Shown here: positions 45,877 to 55,055 of the stretch, in pieces | Layout of the letters: each line of letters starts with the position of its first letter | Position numbering within the stretch: position 1 is the stretch's first letter | Source: Trichococcus sp. K1Tr | GTDB lineage: Bacteria; Bacillota; Bacilli; Lactobacillales; Aerococcaceae | DNA: 64,000 bases | Direction of reading: 5' to 3' | NCBI RefSeq assembly: GCF_028309625.1 | Contig: NZ_JAQMHR010000006.1 | Span: 62,001-126,000 of the forward strand | Translations under genes and position numbers: made by a program | Notes under the pieces: model-generated | Seen by the model: the letters and a program-made list of their open reading frames with translations, nothing else | Databases searched by the model: none | Told to the model about the DNA's origin: nothing

Positions 45877-46800
45877 CTATACGCTTCCCACTGTATCTTC
45901 TCCGATGATCCGGACTTCCGTTTCCAATGGCACACCATAATGTTCCATTATGACTTCTTTGATATGTGCGATCAGTTCAATGTAATCGGTCGCTGTGGCA
46001 CTGTTGATGTTCACGATAAAGCCTGCATGCTTCATCGACACCTGTGCCCCGCCCCAAATCAAACCTTGGAGACCCGCTTCTTGGATCAATTTGCCTGTGA
46101 AATACCCGGTCGGCCGTTTGAAGACGCTGCCGCATGAAGGATATTCCAATGGTTGCTTGGATTCGCGCAAAGCCGTCAATTCATCCATTCGGGCTTTGAT
46201 TGTTTCCTGCTTGCCTTTTTCCAGATGGAAAACGACTTCCAGAACAATTTCATTCGTTTCCTGCAGCTTGCTGTGGCGATAGGAAAACTCAAGTTCATTT
46301 TTCTCGTAGGTTTTGATTTTGCCTTCACGCGTGATCACCACTACGGATTCGATGACTTCTTCGACTTCACCGTCATAAGCTCCGGCATTCATGTAGACCG
46401 CTCCGCCGACGCTGCCGGGAATGCCGCATGCGAATTCCAAGCCGCTCAACCGCTCCGCCAAGGCCATCCGCGAAGCATCGATCAAGCGTGCGCCGCTCTG
46501 GACGATCAACCGATGGCGCTTCACTTCCATGTGGTCCATTTCCGTCAGGATCATGACGATACCGCGGATGCCGCCATCCTTGATGATGACATTGCTGGAA
46601 TTGCCCAATACGGTCAGAGGCGCTTGCTTTTCATTCACCCATGCAACGATTGCCGCTACTTCATCTTTGGATTTCGGAAAGACCAGCACATCCGCAGGGC
46701 CACCTGTTTTTGTGTATGTATAATTTGATAAGTTTTCATTCTCTTTAATGATCGTTTCAGGAAACTGTTGTTTTATTTCCGTCCCCAACATGCATTTCAC
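45877..46800 (-). CDS. murB: UDP-N-acetylenolpyruvoylglucosamine reductase
   Basis: FAD-dependent reduction in peptidoglycan precursor synthesis. 307 residues. YTKTGGPADVLVFP, VLGNSSNVIIKDGGIRG, GIPGSVGGAVYMNAGAYDGE, FSYRHSKL and PSCGSVFKRP are MurB motifs. A GTG at 46800 or the ATG at 46791 could be the start; neither has a clearly better ribosome site. Confidence 0.95.
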   Translation of the reverse strand: MKCMLGTEIKQQFPETIIKENENLSNYTYTKTGGPADVLVFPKSKDEVAAIVAWVNEKQAPLTVLGNSSNVIIKDGGIRGIVMILTEMDHMEVKRHRLIVQSGARLIDASRMALAERLSGLEFACGIPGSVGGAVYMNAGAYDGEVEEVIESVVVITREGKIKTYEKNELEFSYRHSKLQETNEIVLEVVFHLEKGKQETIKARMDELTALRESKQPLEYPSCGSVFKRPTGYFTGKLIQEAGLQGLIWGGAQVSMKHAGFIVNINSATATDYIELIAHIKEVIMEHYGVPLETEVRIIGEDTVGSV

Positions 46801-46872
46801 CCACTAATTTTATTTATGTAGTCCATTCTAACATCACTTGATGCGGATTTGTATCAAATAAGTAAGCGGCAG

Positions 46873-46913
46873 CGATTAATTATATTTCTTTAACCAATTA
46901 TTAATCGTTTTTT
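46873..46913 (+). terminator. Orphan plus-strand terminator-like hairpin
   Basis: CGATTAAT/ATTAATCG stem followed by T6 on the plus strand, where no plus-strand gene lies upstream. The rest of the 46801-47127 gap is AT-rich with no gene; it should hold the murB and downstream promoters. Confidence 0.4.
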
Positions 46914-47127
46914 AATCAAAAGCATTTCCGCACCTGTTCATGCTATTTTAACACAAGTTTATGAAAAAATTTACAATTTAATCAATTTGAAATAGCTTTG
47001 TTAGATATCTGTCTGCCGGAAAGAATCCTTTTTCATTTTTTGGACACGAATTCCGGCCCTATTCCTTGCGATCCAAGCGCATAGGTATGGTAAAATATTA
47101 CAGATAACAGAAAAAGGAGGCTGCTTT

Positions 47128-47376
47128 ATGCAACCGAAACAAACCAGAAACGGAATAACATTCACACTATTGTCCATCCTTTACCCTCTTTACCTCTTCA
47201 CTACCAAAGATCCCGGCTCCGTATCCACTACCTCGTTGATATTGGCGCTGTTTTTGCCGATTGTCGGAACGATTTTTGCGCTGAACATCCCAGAGCCTAA
47301 AATGAAGTGGACACTGGCCGCCATCAATCTCTTCCTCTTCATCCTGTTCCTTTACTATACGATTGCGTTGCGTTAA
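47128..47376 (+). CDS. Small membrane protein, 82 residues
   Basis: Three predicted membrane segments (about 10-25, 36-52, 61-80). AAAAGGAGG precedes the ATG by about ten bases. Function unknown; followed 16 bp later by exoA. Confidence 0.7.
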   Translation: MQPKQTRNGITFTLLSILYPLYLFTTKDPGSVSTTSLILALFLPIVGTIFALNIPEPKMKWTLAAINLFLFILFLYYTIALR

Positions 47377-47392
47377 GGCAGGTGAACATAAA

Positions 47393-48154
47393 ATGGATCT
47401 AAAATTTGTCTCATGGAACGTCAACGGTTTGCGGGCCATCGTAAATAAAAATTTTGCGGATATTTTTTCGGACTTCGATGCCGATTTCTTCTGTCTGCAG
47501 GAAACGAAATTGCAGGAAGGCCAGATCGATCTTGCGTTCCCCGGGTATGAATCCTACTGGAATTACGCGGAGCGCAAAGGCTATTCCGGTACGGCCATAT
47601 TCACAAAGCATACACCGCTTTCTGTCCGGTTGGGCATAGGCGCTTCCGAACATGATTCGGAAGGCCGCGTCATCACCTTGGAGTATGCCGGCTTCTACCT
47701 GGTCACTGTCTACACGCCCAATTCCCAAGAGCAACTGAAGCGGTTGGACTACCGGATGGATTGGGAGACTGCTTTTCTGGCTTATCTGAAAAGGCTGGAG
47801 TCTGAAAAACCGGTTGTCGTCTGCGGAGACCTTAACGTTGCCCACGAAAACATCGATTTGAAGAATTGGAAAACGAACCGCAAGAACGCAGGCTTTTCGG
47901 ACGAGGAACGCGCCAAGTTCAGCGAAGTGGTCGCCAACGGATTCATCGATACCTTCCGCTACTTTCATCCGGATGCGGAAGGAAGATATTCCTGGTGGAG
48001 CTATCGCTTCAACGCCCGCAAAAACAATGCCGGCTGGCGGATCGACTATTTCCTTGTATCGGACGCTTTGAAGGATGCTTTGGTCGACGCGGATATCCAT
48101 GAAAATATCTTCGGCAGCGACCATTGCCCGGTATCACTGAGGCTTTCACTGTAG
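47393..48154 (+). CDS. exoA: Exodeoxyribonuclease III / AP endonuclease
   Basis: 253 residues. [20 protein letters not shown] (metal Glu), [30 protein letters not shown] and SDHCPVSL (catalytic His) are the xth/ExoA motifs; base-excision repair of abasic sites. ATG at 47393 follows GGCAGGTGA. Confidence 0.95.
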   Translation: MDLKFVSWNVNGLRAIVNKNFADIFSDFDADFFCLQETKLQEGQIDLAFPGYESYWNYAERKGYSGTAIFTKHTPLSVRLGIGASEHDSEGRVITLEYAGFYLVTVYTPNSQEQLKRLDYRMDWETAFLAYLKRLESEKPVVVCGDLNVAHENIDLKNWKTNRKNAGFSDEERAKFSEVVANGFIDTFRYFHPDAEGRYSWWSYRFNARKNNAGWRIDYFLVSDALKDALVDADIHENIFGSDHCPVSLRLSL

Positions 48155-48197
48155 TCGCGAAACATTTGAAGCATCAACCAGTCAGGAGGAATGGAAT

Positions 48198-48983
48198 ATG
48201 GATTTTCAAAATCGTGTGGTCGTGGTGACCGGCGGAGCGAACGGCATCGGCCGAGCCACTGTGGAATCTTTTTTGACAGCAGGTGCTGTTGTCGCATTCG
48301 TGGACACAGATAAGGAAGCCGGCGAAAAGATCGTTTCCCGTTTCGCAGCGAAGGATGTGTATTTCCATCACGGGGACATCGCGGCGGAAGCTGCCCTTCA
48401 CGCTTTTGCGGAAGCCGTCAAGCAACGCTTCGGCAAAGTCGATTATCTGGTGAACAACGCCTGCATCAGCAAAAAGGGTATCCTGTCGGAATGTTCCTAT
48501 CAGGACTTCAATTATGTGCTGGCTTTGGGCGTCACGGCACCATACCTGTTGACGAGTTTGCTTTTACCGGTGTTCACAGCTGGCGCTTCAGTTGTGAACA
48601 TCGCATCAAGCCGCGGTTTCATGTCGCAAGAGGACACCGAAAGTTATTCGGCAGCTAAAGGCGGCATCCTTGCTTTGACGCATGCGCTCAGCATTTCGTT
48701 GGCTGGAAAAGCCCGCGTCAATTCCATCAGCCCAGGTTGGATCGACACGGGTTCCTTCCATAAAGATGAGGATTATCATCCTGCCTACGAGGCGGCGGAT
48801 CTCCTGCAGCACCCTGTCGGTCGTGTCGGCGTGCCTGATGACATCGTGCAGACGATCCGCTTCCTCTGCAGCGACGCAGCCGGCTTCATCACCGGGCAGA
48901 ATTTCACTGTCGACGGCGGGATGTCCAAGCTGATGATTTACCACAACGATCATGGCTGGACCTACAATCCCGAATCCAAGTGA
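48198..48983 (+). CDS. Short-chain dehydrogenase/reductase
   Basis: 261 residues, Rossmann fold. TGGANGIG cofactor loop, Asp37-type VDTDKE (NAD preference likely), NNACIS, catalytic Ser in IASSRG, YSAAKGG, and the C-terminal GFITGQNFTVDGGMS. Substrate unknown. AGGAGG lies before the ATG. Confidence 0.9.
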   Translation: MDFQNRVVVVTGGANGIGRATVESFLTAGAVVAFVDTDKEAGEKIVSRFAAKDVYFHHGDIAAEAALHAFAEAVKQRFGKVDYLVNNACISKKGILSECSYQDFNYVLALGVTAPYLLTSLLLPVFTAGASVVNIASSRGFMSQEDTESYSAAKGGILALTHALSISLAGKARVNSISPGWIDTGSFHKDEDYHPAYEAADLLQHPVGRVGVPDDIVQTIRFLCSDAAGFITGQNFTVDGGMSKLMIYHNDHGWTYNPESK

Positions 48984-49016
48984 TCGGCATTGTCGAAAGC
49001 AAGCTGAAGTTCCCAT

Positions 49017-49066
49017 AAAAAAATAAGCAGGACGCCTCTCTTATGAAAGGGTCCTGCTTATTTTTG
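49017..49066. terminator. Bidirectional terminator between the SDR and hydrolase genes
   Basis: Perfect 15-bp stem AAAAATAAGCAGGAC/GTCCTGCTTATTTTT. Confidence 0.9.
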
Positions 49067-49720
49067 TTATCCAGCCTTATTTCCCGGAAACTGCTTCACG
49101 AACCATTGCGCAGCCAACTCGGCGACCTGTTCCAGCGTGCCGGCTTCTTCGAACAGATGGGTTGCTCCCGGAATGATGGTCATTTCCTTCTCACAGTTCA
49201 GCAACGCATAGGCTTGCTCGTTCAGTTCTATCACCCCGTCATCATAGCCGCCGACCAGCAACAGCGTCGGGGCTGTGACCTTAGCCAAATAGGCTTTGGC
49301 CAAATCCGGCCGGCCGCCCCGCGATACGACGGCCTTGATTCCATCTCCCAACACAGCGGCCGATTGCAAAGCGGCAGCCGCGCCGGTGCTGGATCCGAAA
49401 TACCCGAGCGGTAACTGTCTTGTTTCCTCCTGTTGCTTCACCCAGTTTTCCGCAAGCGTCAACCGTTGGGCCAACAAATCGATATCGAAACGCTTGTCGG
49501 TCCATTCGCTCTCCGCCTCCGTCAACAAATCCAGCAACAGGGTCGATAAACCATGCGCCCGCAGCACACTGGCAACATATTTGTTGCGCACACTGTGTCG
49601 GCTGCTCCCGCTGCCATGGGCAAAAATAACGAGTCCTTTCGGGTCTCTGTGCAAGACCAGATCACCATTCAAGGTGACACCAGCACCGGTTATCTTCACT
49701 GCCTTCTCTGGATCACTCAT
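49067..49720 (-). CDS. Alpha/beta hydrolase, dienelactone-hydrolase-like
   Basis: 217 residues. FAHGSGSSRHSVRN near the N-terminus, GYFGSSTGAAAAL (nucleophile Ser), LLVGGYDDGVIELN (acid) and PGATHLFEEAG (His). Overlaps the phosphoribosyltransferase gene by 8 bp. The two are often adjacent or fused in other bacteria (known association of these families); the joint function is not established. Confidence 0.85.
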   Translation of the reverse strand: MSDPEKAVKITGAGVTLNGDLVLHRDPKGLVIFAHGSGSSRHSVRNKYVASVLRAHGLSTLLLDLLTEAESEWTDKRFDIDLLAQRLTLAENWVKQQEETRQLPLGYFGSSTGAAAALQSAAVLGDGIKAVVSRGGRPDLAKAYLAKVTAPTLLLVGGYDDGVIELNEQAYALLNCEKEMTIIPGATHLFEEAGTLEQVAELAAQWFVKQFPGNKAG

Positions 49721-50366
49721 CTGCCTTCCCCTCCTTCACGTTCATGCTTCGGAGCAAGGCGACGACCTCCGCGTCATCAAGCTGATCGAAACGGACATAA
49801 TAGGCGCCCACAGCGCCGAGATAGTCGTCCGTCCGCTCCAAAGCAACGACTGCATCCACCATTTGGTCCATCTTTTTCGCGGTATCCTCCGGCGTGACCG
49901 GGATGGCCACGATGATGCGTTTCGGATTCCGCTTTTTGAGTGCTGCTATCGAAGCGAACATCGTGAAGCCGGTCGCGATGCCGTCGTCCACGATGATGGC
50001 CGTTTTACCTTCCAGCGATTGGATGTTCGCTGCCCCGATGTACGTTTCCCTGCGCCTTTTGATTTCCTGGCGAAGCCGCTTCAGCTCCCATTCCAGCCAA
50101 TTCTGGTCCAACACCCCATGCTCGCCCGGATTGAAGATTGGGTCCGCATCCTCTGTGATGGCGCCGATGGCATATTCAGGATTGAACGGGTGTCCGATTT
50201 TTTTCGTGATAAGCAGATCAAGCGGTGCCACCAATTTCTTGGCGATCTCCACGCCCAAAGGCACTCCCCCACGCGGCAAAGCAAATACGACGATATCTTC
50301 TCCGCGGTACTTCTCCAAAGCTTCGGCCAGCAGGATGCCGGCCTCTTTCCGATCGTTAAAAAGCAT
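49713..50366 (-). CDS. Phosphoribosyltransferase-family protein
   Basis: 217 residues. The PRPP loop AIIVDDGIATGFTM and LPRGGVPLGVEIAKKL identify a type I phosphoribosyltransferase fold of the predicted-PRTase class coupled to hydrolases. Substrate base unknown. AAGGAGG-like site precedes the ATG. Confidence 0.85.
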   Translation of the reverse strand: MLFNDRKEAGILLAEALEKYRGEDIVVFALPRGGVPLGVEIAKKLVAPLDLLITKKIGHPFNPEYAIGAITEDADPIFNPGEHGVLDQNWLEWELKRLRQEIKRRRETYIGAANIQSLEGKTAIIVDDGIATGFTMFASIAALKKRNPKRIIVAIPVTPEDTAKKMDQMVDAVVALERTDDYLGAVGAYYVRFDQLDDAEVVALLRSMNVKEGKADE

Positions 50367-50401
50367 AAAGTTCCCTCCTTGTCCGACAATACCTTCCCAT
50401 T

Positions 50402-50470
50402 GACTGAAACAAGTGCGTGCTGGTCGACTGAAATTACGCTTGGCTCGACTGTTTTCTCAACTGAGTCATT
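50402..50470. repeat. Short degenerate tandem repeat, three GACTG units
   Basis: GACTGAAACAAGTGCGTGCT, GACTGAAATTACGCTTGGCTC and GACTGTTTTCTCAACTGAGTC start at 50402, 50426 and 50447. Shorter period than the 50-52-bp arrays elsewhere. Confidence 0.45.
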
Positions 50471-50548
50471 TTGCGATTGTTCTGTTATCTCATCTCAACC
50501 AAATCATAGCACGCAAACGCCACAAGGAGGAACAATAACACTTCTGGA

Positions 50549-51529
50549 TCAGTTGATACTTTTCTTCAAAGCCTCAAGATTATCCAACATGACCGAAATA
50601 TAATCCGAACCACTTTCCTGGTCCTCTTCAGTGATCCCTTCGAGAGGACTCAACACCGCCAATTCCACGCCTACCTCTTCGGCAAGCGTCTCTGCTGTTT
50701 GCGAAGAAGCATTGTTCTCAAAATAGATGTGCGAAATATTGTTGGCCTTCACGTAATCGGAAAGTGTCGCCAAAGCTGCCGCACTCGGCTCGCTTTCGGC
50801 ATTCAGACCCGTCACGGAAATCTGATTAAGATCATAGCGGGCCGCCAAATAGGCGAAGGCAGCATGCTGCGTCACGAAAGTGCGGTTTTCCGCTCCCTCA
50901 AAAGCAGCACGGTATGCTTCATCCAATTCGTTCAGTTTTCCGTTGTAAGTTTCGGCATTTTCCAGATACTTCTCGGCATGGTCCGCATCCTCTTCGGCCA
51001 ACCCTTCCGCAATCGTCGTAACCTCTGTTTGCGCCAACACAGGGTCCAACCATACGTGCGGATCGACAGTATGGGTATGTCCAGACTCCGCATCTTCCTC
51101 CTCGGACTCATGCTCATGCGCGTGTGCCTCGCCTTCATACTCCAATAGTGTGATTGCTTCGCTTGCACATATGACAACCATATCCGAAGTGTCGAGGGAC
51201 GCCAGCACGTCTGGTACCCACGTCTCCATCTCAGCGCTGTTGTAAATGAACACATCCGCATCCTGGATTTCCGCGATCATCTGGCTCGAAGGCTCAAAGG
51301 AATGCACTTCCATTCCGGCTTCCAAAAGCAGGCTCACGTCGGCATCGTCCTGCGTGACCTGTTTCGTAAAATCATATATCGGATAAAAGGTCGTGACGAC
51401 CTGCAGCTTTTCTGTTCCTGAATCCGCACTGCTGTCCACCGCAGATTCGCTGTTTGCGCCGCATCCTGCCAATAGTGCAGTTGTCCCCAATAGAGACAAT
51501 GCCCACTTCATACTCTTTTTTTGATTCAT
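50549..51529 (-). CDS. znuA: Zinc ABC transporter substrate-binding lipoprotein
   Basis: 326 residues. Lipoprotein signal ends in LLAGC. The His/Glu-rich loop EAHAHEHESEEE...GHTHT before DPHVWLDP is typical of zinc binders (ZnuA/AdcA); NRTFVTQHAAFAYLAARY and YFENNASS carry further ligands. It lacks the C-terminal ZinT-like domain of streptococcal AdcA. No permease or ATPase is adjacent. A perfect Zur box lies upstream. Confidence 0.9.
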   Translation of the reverse strand: MNQKKSMKWALSLLGTTALLAGCGANSESAVDSSADSGTEKLQVVTTFYPIYDFTKQVTQDDADVSLLLEAGMEVHSFEPSSQMIAEIQDADVFIYNSAEMETWVPDVLASLDTSDMVVICASEAITLLEYEGEAHAHEHESEEEDAESGHTHTVDPHVWLDPVLAQTEVTTIAEGLAEEDADHAEKYLENAETYNGKLNELDEAYRAAFEGAENRTFVTQHAAFAYLAARYDLNQISVTGLNAESEPSAAALATLSDYVKANNISHIYFENNASSQTAETLAEEVGVELAVLSPLEGITEEDQESGSDYISVMLDNLEALKKSIN

Positions 51530-51591
51530 TTATTATTCCCTCCGCCTTCTCTTTATGGACTATCCGAAATCGGATAATGATTGCTCGATAC

Positions 51592-51612
51592 AAATCGTAA
51601 CGATTACGATTT
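51592..51612. promoter_or_regulatory. Zur box upstream of znuA
   Basis: Perfect 9-bp arms AAATCGTAA and TTACGATTT around CGA, equal to the Bacillus Zur operator pattern. Predicts zinc repression of the binding protein. Confidence 0.85.
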
Positions 51613-51724
51613 AAAGGATAGCGTAAAGATTGAGCTGATGCAAGTCATTTGTGTGCAATAATTTGTTTCTTCATATATGCAAATTTTTATAAACAGTAAA
51701 ATAACGTCCTTTCCCGAGCGACGC

Positions 51725-52095
51725 AAAAAAAAGGAAGTGCTCCAACAATCGGAACACTTCCTCCTAAATCAGTAGCCTCATCCTCGCTTCATTGATTGTT
51801 CAATCTTAACGATCTGCGAACTTTTCAATACTAGTTATGCTTGTTTTTCAGGCAAGACATGTAAGCTTTCGCTTCTAGCTGCTTGAATGAAATCTACTGT
51901 TTATCAATCTTAGAATGGTTCAAGTTTTCATGTCTTAGAAATACATCTAGAACACAAATTCCGAACCATCTAAGACTTTGCATTAACAGCTTAACTGAAA
52001 AGCTGTTAACCGGAAAATCTTTTTGAAGGATTTCCCTGAAAGAGTAGCATACTCTTTTGTGTTTCTTTGTTTAACTTAGTATGTTTCTCTTTGTA
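51725..52095 (-). ncRNA. Structured RNA of about 370 nt under cre-containing promoter
   Basis: Minus-strand transcript from about 52095 to a strong terminator (GGAAGTGTTCC/GGAGCACTTCC plus T8, 51763-51725). In order: A-rich 5' end, AAAGAGUA-UGC-UACUCUUU, GGAAAUC/GAUUUUCC, perfect 10-bp UUAACAGCUU/AAGCUGUUAA, a long-range CUUAGAUGGUUC/GAACCAUUCUAAG stem, then the terminator. No frame with a ribosome site fits; the longest candidate frames are 29 residues or fewer. It does not match tmRNA, RNase P, 6S or SRP RNA by eye. The 51613-51724 stretch shows nothing else. Confidence 0.65.
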
Positions 52096-52100
52096 TAGTT

Positions 52101-52129
52101 ATAATAACATGTAAGCGCTAACACGTCAA
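52101..52129 (-). promoter_or_regulatory. Promoter with embedded CcpA cre site
   Basis: TTGACG (52129-52124), 17-bp spacer, TATTAT (52106-52101). The spacer holds TGTAAGCGCTAACA (52110-52123, plus strand), a full match to the cre consensus. CcpA binding there would block RNA polymerase, so the RNA should be glucose-repressed. Confidence 0.75.
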
Positions 52130-52199
52130 GTAGGAAATGCCGATTTCAACAAAAATTTTTCAACTTTTTTTGCCTAAAACGTCATTCTGTCCCTGTACG

Positions 52200-52730
52200 C
52201 TAATCGATCATCAGACTCATCAATACGCCATCGACAAATTCCCCATCGATCAGCATGGCGCGCGGCATCACCGCTTCTTGCTGATAACCCATTTTCTCAT
52301 AGAGATGAATGGCCCGTTCGTTTTCTCCATGGACTGTCAACTCCAAGCGGCGGATCACGCCGCTCTCGATTGCCCATGTTTCGATTTCTTCCATCAGAAC
52401 CGAGCCGATTCCGAATCCCCAATAATCCTTCTCGACGGTGATACCGACTTCTCCTACATGCCTAAGCTTCGGTTTATCTGTTGCCCCTACTGACGCCAAA
52501 CCGATCAATTGTTTGTTGTTAATCGTCGCAATCAGCATCACATTGTTGTCTTTCTCCATCAGATCTTCCAGATATAATTCTTCGAAGGCTTCGGACAATT
52601 CCAAGCCTTCAGCCCCATATGCCAAATAAGGCGTTTCGGCGCCGGTTTTTTTGCTGAAGGCGATGATATCCTTCGCATCTGCAGGGATGGCTTCCCGGAT
52701 CATGATTTCGACTTTTTCTCTTTTGCGCAT
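52200..52730 (-). CDS. GNAT family N-acetyltransferase
   Basis: 176 residues. VEKDYWGFGIGSVLMEEIETWA is the acetyl-CoA loop; LTVHGENERAIHLYEKMGYQ is motif B. The ATG at 52730 lies one base after the tsaE stop, with AAGGA inside the end of tsaE. Substrate unknown; neighbourhood with tsaE resembles rimI clusters but the sequence is not clearly RimI. Confidence 0.85.
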   Translation of the reverse strand: MRKREKVEIMIREAIPADAKDIIAFSKKTGAETPYLAYGAEGLELSEAFEELYLEDLMEKDNNVMLIATINNKQLIGLASVGATDKPKLRHVGEVGITVEKDYWGFGIGSVLMEEIETWAIESGVIRRLELTVHGENERAIHLYEKMGYQQEAVMPRAMLIDGEFVDGVLMSLMID

Positions 52731-52731
52731 G

Positions 52732-53214
52732 CTATTTTCCTTCTTTCGTGAGTATCCCCTGTAATGTTTCGACCAAAGTATCATAACGTTCGCCGGTCGG
52801 CAGAAAAGTGATTTCCCGGTTTTCATAAAATTCCCCGGTAGGAACCAAGCGGATCGTCAAATATGCATCCGGCAATTCCTCTTCGATGAACTTTGCCCAT
52901 TCGATCACGGAAACGCCATTCCCATAGAGGTATTCTTCGAAGCCCAGTTCATCGCCGCCGACATCCTCCAAACGATAGACATCCATATGGTACAGCGGCA
53001 ACCTGCCCTTTGTGTACTCTCTGATTAAAGTATACGTGGGGCTTTTTATAACCGTGTCAATGCCCAACCCCTTTGCCAGGCCTTTTGTAAAAGTGGTTTT
53101 GCCGGCCCCCAAATCCCCCTCTAGGAGGATGACATCTTTCGGTTCCAGTAGCTGCGCCAATTGCGCGGCTATCAACATCGTTTCTTCTTCATTCTTTGCT
53201 AGTAAGGTGAACAT
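52732..53214 (-). CDS. tsaE: tRNA t6A synthesis ATPase TsaE
   Basis: 160 residues. Walker A LEGDLGAGKTTFTKGLAKGLG, SPTYTLIREY, HMDVYRLE and EWAKFIEEELP are TsaE motifs. It works with TsaB and TsaD in N6-threonylcarbamoyladenosine formation. Confidence 0.95.
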   Translation of the reverse strand: MFTLLAKNEEETMLIAAQLAQLLEPKDVILLEGDLGAGKTTFTKGLAKGLGIDTVIKSPTYTLIREYTKGRLPLYHMDVYRLEDVGGDELGFEEYLYGNGVSVIEWAKFIEEELPDAYLTIRLVPTGEFYENREITFLPTGERYDTLVETLQGILTKEGK

Positions 53215-53324
53215 TCTGAATCTGCTCCCATCTTCACCAATTTATTTTATTCCATTACTTATTATAGAAATATTCACTCCGGAATGCACCTTTTTTTTGC
53301 GGATGGCCTATTTTCAAGCACAAC

Positions 53325-53366
53325 AAAAAATGGAAAGCCGGATTTGATCCAGGCTTTCCATTTTTT
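53325..53366. terminator. Bidirectional terminator between pta and tsaE
   Basis: AAAAAATGGAAAGCC/GGCTTTCCATTTTTT stem. Confidence 0.9.
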
Positions 53367-53368
53367 CA

Positions 53369-54343
53369 TTAGTCAAGTAATGTTTGGTTTGCTGTGATGA
53401 TGGCTGTTTTGTAGACATCTTCTTCGTTACAACCGCGTGACAAATCGGAAATCGGTTTGTTCAAGCCTTGCAAGATTGGGCCTACCGCTTCGAACCCGCC
53501 GAAACGTTGTGCAATCTTGTAACCGATGTTTCCTGATTGGATTTCAGGGAAAATGAATACTTTAGCTTGACCAGCTACAGTTGAGCCAGGAGCTTTTTGT
53601 TTAGCGACTACTTCAGAAAAGGCTGCATCGAATTGTAATTCGCCGTCGATGTTGTATTGAGGCGCCAATTCTTTAGCGATTCTTGTAGCTTCCACGACTT
53701 TGTCGACTTCCGGTGATGCTGCTGAGCCTTTTGTTGAGAAGCTCATCAAAGCAACGTTTGGTTGGATTTCGAACATTTCAGCCGTTTTAGCACTTTCCAC
53801 TGCGATTTCAGCAAGTTCTTGTGCATTTGGATTGATGTTGATTGCGCAGTCAGCGAACAGGAATCTTTCAGTACCACGGAGCATGATGAAAGCACCACTT
53901 GTGCGGCTTACACCTGGTTTTGTTTTGATGATTTGAAGCGCAGGACGGACAGTATCACCTGTAGAGTGAACAGCACCGCTCACGAGACCATCGGCTAAGC
54001 CCATGTGTACCATCATTGTTCCGAAATAATTCTCATCCAACAACAATTTTCTAGCTTGTTCTTCAGTGACTTTACCGTTACGGCGAGCGACGAAAGATGC
54101 AACCATTTCATCGAGTTCAGCATAATCAGCTGGGTCGATGATTTGGATACCATTTAGTCTAAATCCGCGGCCTTTTGCAGCTTCTTTGACTGCATCCACA
54201 TTTCCGATAACGATTGGTTCCACTAAGTCTTCCGCTTTAAGACGTACGACTGCCCCTAAAATTCTTGGTTCTAAGCCTTCCGGGAAAACGATTTTTATTT
54301 TTTTTCCTACGATTTTTTGGCTTAAGCCTTCAAACATGTCCAA
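53369..54343 (-). CDS. pta: Phosphate acetyltransferase
   Basis: Acetyl-CoA to acetyl phosphate for acetate formation. 324 residues. KIVFPEGLEPRILGA, SGAVHSTGDTVRPALQIIKT, FADCAININPNAQELAEIA and PGSTVAGQAKVFIFPE are Pta motifs. I prefer the TTG at 54343, eight bases after GGAGGG, giving MDMFEG, like related Pta N-termini; an ATG two codons on is possible. Confidence 0.95.
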   Translation of the reverse strand: MDMFEGLSQKIVGKKIKIVFPEGLEPRILGAVVRLKAEDLVEPIVIGNVDAVKEAAKGRGFRLNGIQIIDPADYAELDEMVASFVARRNGKVTEEQARKLLLDENYFGTMMVHMGLADGLVSGAVHSTGDTVRPALQIIKTKPGVSRTSGAFIMLRGTERFLFADCAININPNAQELAEIAVESAKTAEMFEIQPNVALMSFSTKGSAASPEVDKVVEATRIAKELAPQYNIDGELQFDAAFSEVVAKQKAPGSTVAGQAKVFIFPEIQSGNIGYKIAQRFGGFEAVGPILQGLNKPISDLSRGCNEEDVYKTAIITANQTLLD

Positions 54344-54567
54344 AAAAAATCCCTCCAGATTCGATTTATAATACTCAACTATCATACAGCAAACGAGAAT
54401 AAAAAAACAGTCATTTATGGAAATTACTGTTACAATTTCATCATTTCTCATCAAACTGTCATATCTCCTTCAATTTTTACGAGGGCTTTTCTTTTGCAAT
54501 CCTTTACATTGTTGTTTATACTATGTTTTAGTACCTATAAGTAGCATAACCAAAGGAGTCCTTCGAT

Positions 54568-55050
54568 ATGTCCATATATGAATATCATGTAAGAAAAACA
54601 GATCAGTCATCTGTACCATTGGAACAGTACAAAGGAAAAGTCATCTGCATCGTCAATACAGCTTCAAAGTGCGGTTTAGTGGGTCAATTGGATGAACTGG
54701 AGGAACTTTACGAGAATTACAAAGACAAGGATTTCGTTGTTCTAGGATTTCCATCAAACCAGTTCAATAACCAAGAACCATTAGACGGTACCGAAGCAGC
54801 TGAATTCTGCCGACTCAATTACGGTGTCACTTTCCCAATCTTCGATAAGATCGATGTGAATGGAGACAATGCGGATCCGCTCTACAAATATCTGGTCGAG
54901 CAGACCGGTGGCGCCATCAAGTGGAATTTCACGAAATTCCTGATTGGCCGCGATGGCGAAATCATCAAGCGTTTTGCGCCGATCACCACACCAAAGAAAA
55001 TGACGAAACTGATCGAAAGCGCCTTGGAGCAACCAATCAGTAACGAGTAG
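54568..55050 (+). CDS. Glutathione peroxidase family thiol peroxidase
   Basis: 160 residues. VNTASKCGLVGQLDELEELY holds the peroxidatic Cys; GFPSNQFNNQEP the Gln and resolving region; KWNFTKFLIGRDG the Trp-Asn. It reduces peroxides, in bacteria usually with thioredoxin. Confidence 0.92.
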   Translation: MSIYEYHVRKTDQSSVPLEQYKGKVICIVNTASKCGLVGQLDELEELYENYKDKDFVVLGFPSNQFNNQEPLDGTEAAEFCRLNYGVTFPIFDKIDVNGDNADPLYKYLVEQTGGAIKWNFTKFLIGRDGEIIKRFAPITTPKKMTKLIESALEQPISNE

Positions 55051-55055
55051 ACTAA

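Noticed and set aside
49296-50603. 435-codon plus-strand frame
   Set aside because: Antisense of the hydrolase and phosphoribosyltransferase genes, which have clear motifs, ribosome sites and coupling; the frame shows no motif.
51725-52095. tmRNA, RNase P, 6S or SRP RNA
   Set aside because: None of the conserved blocks of these RNAs could be found on either strand, and a cre-controlled promoter is unexpected for them.
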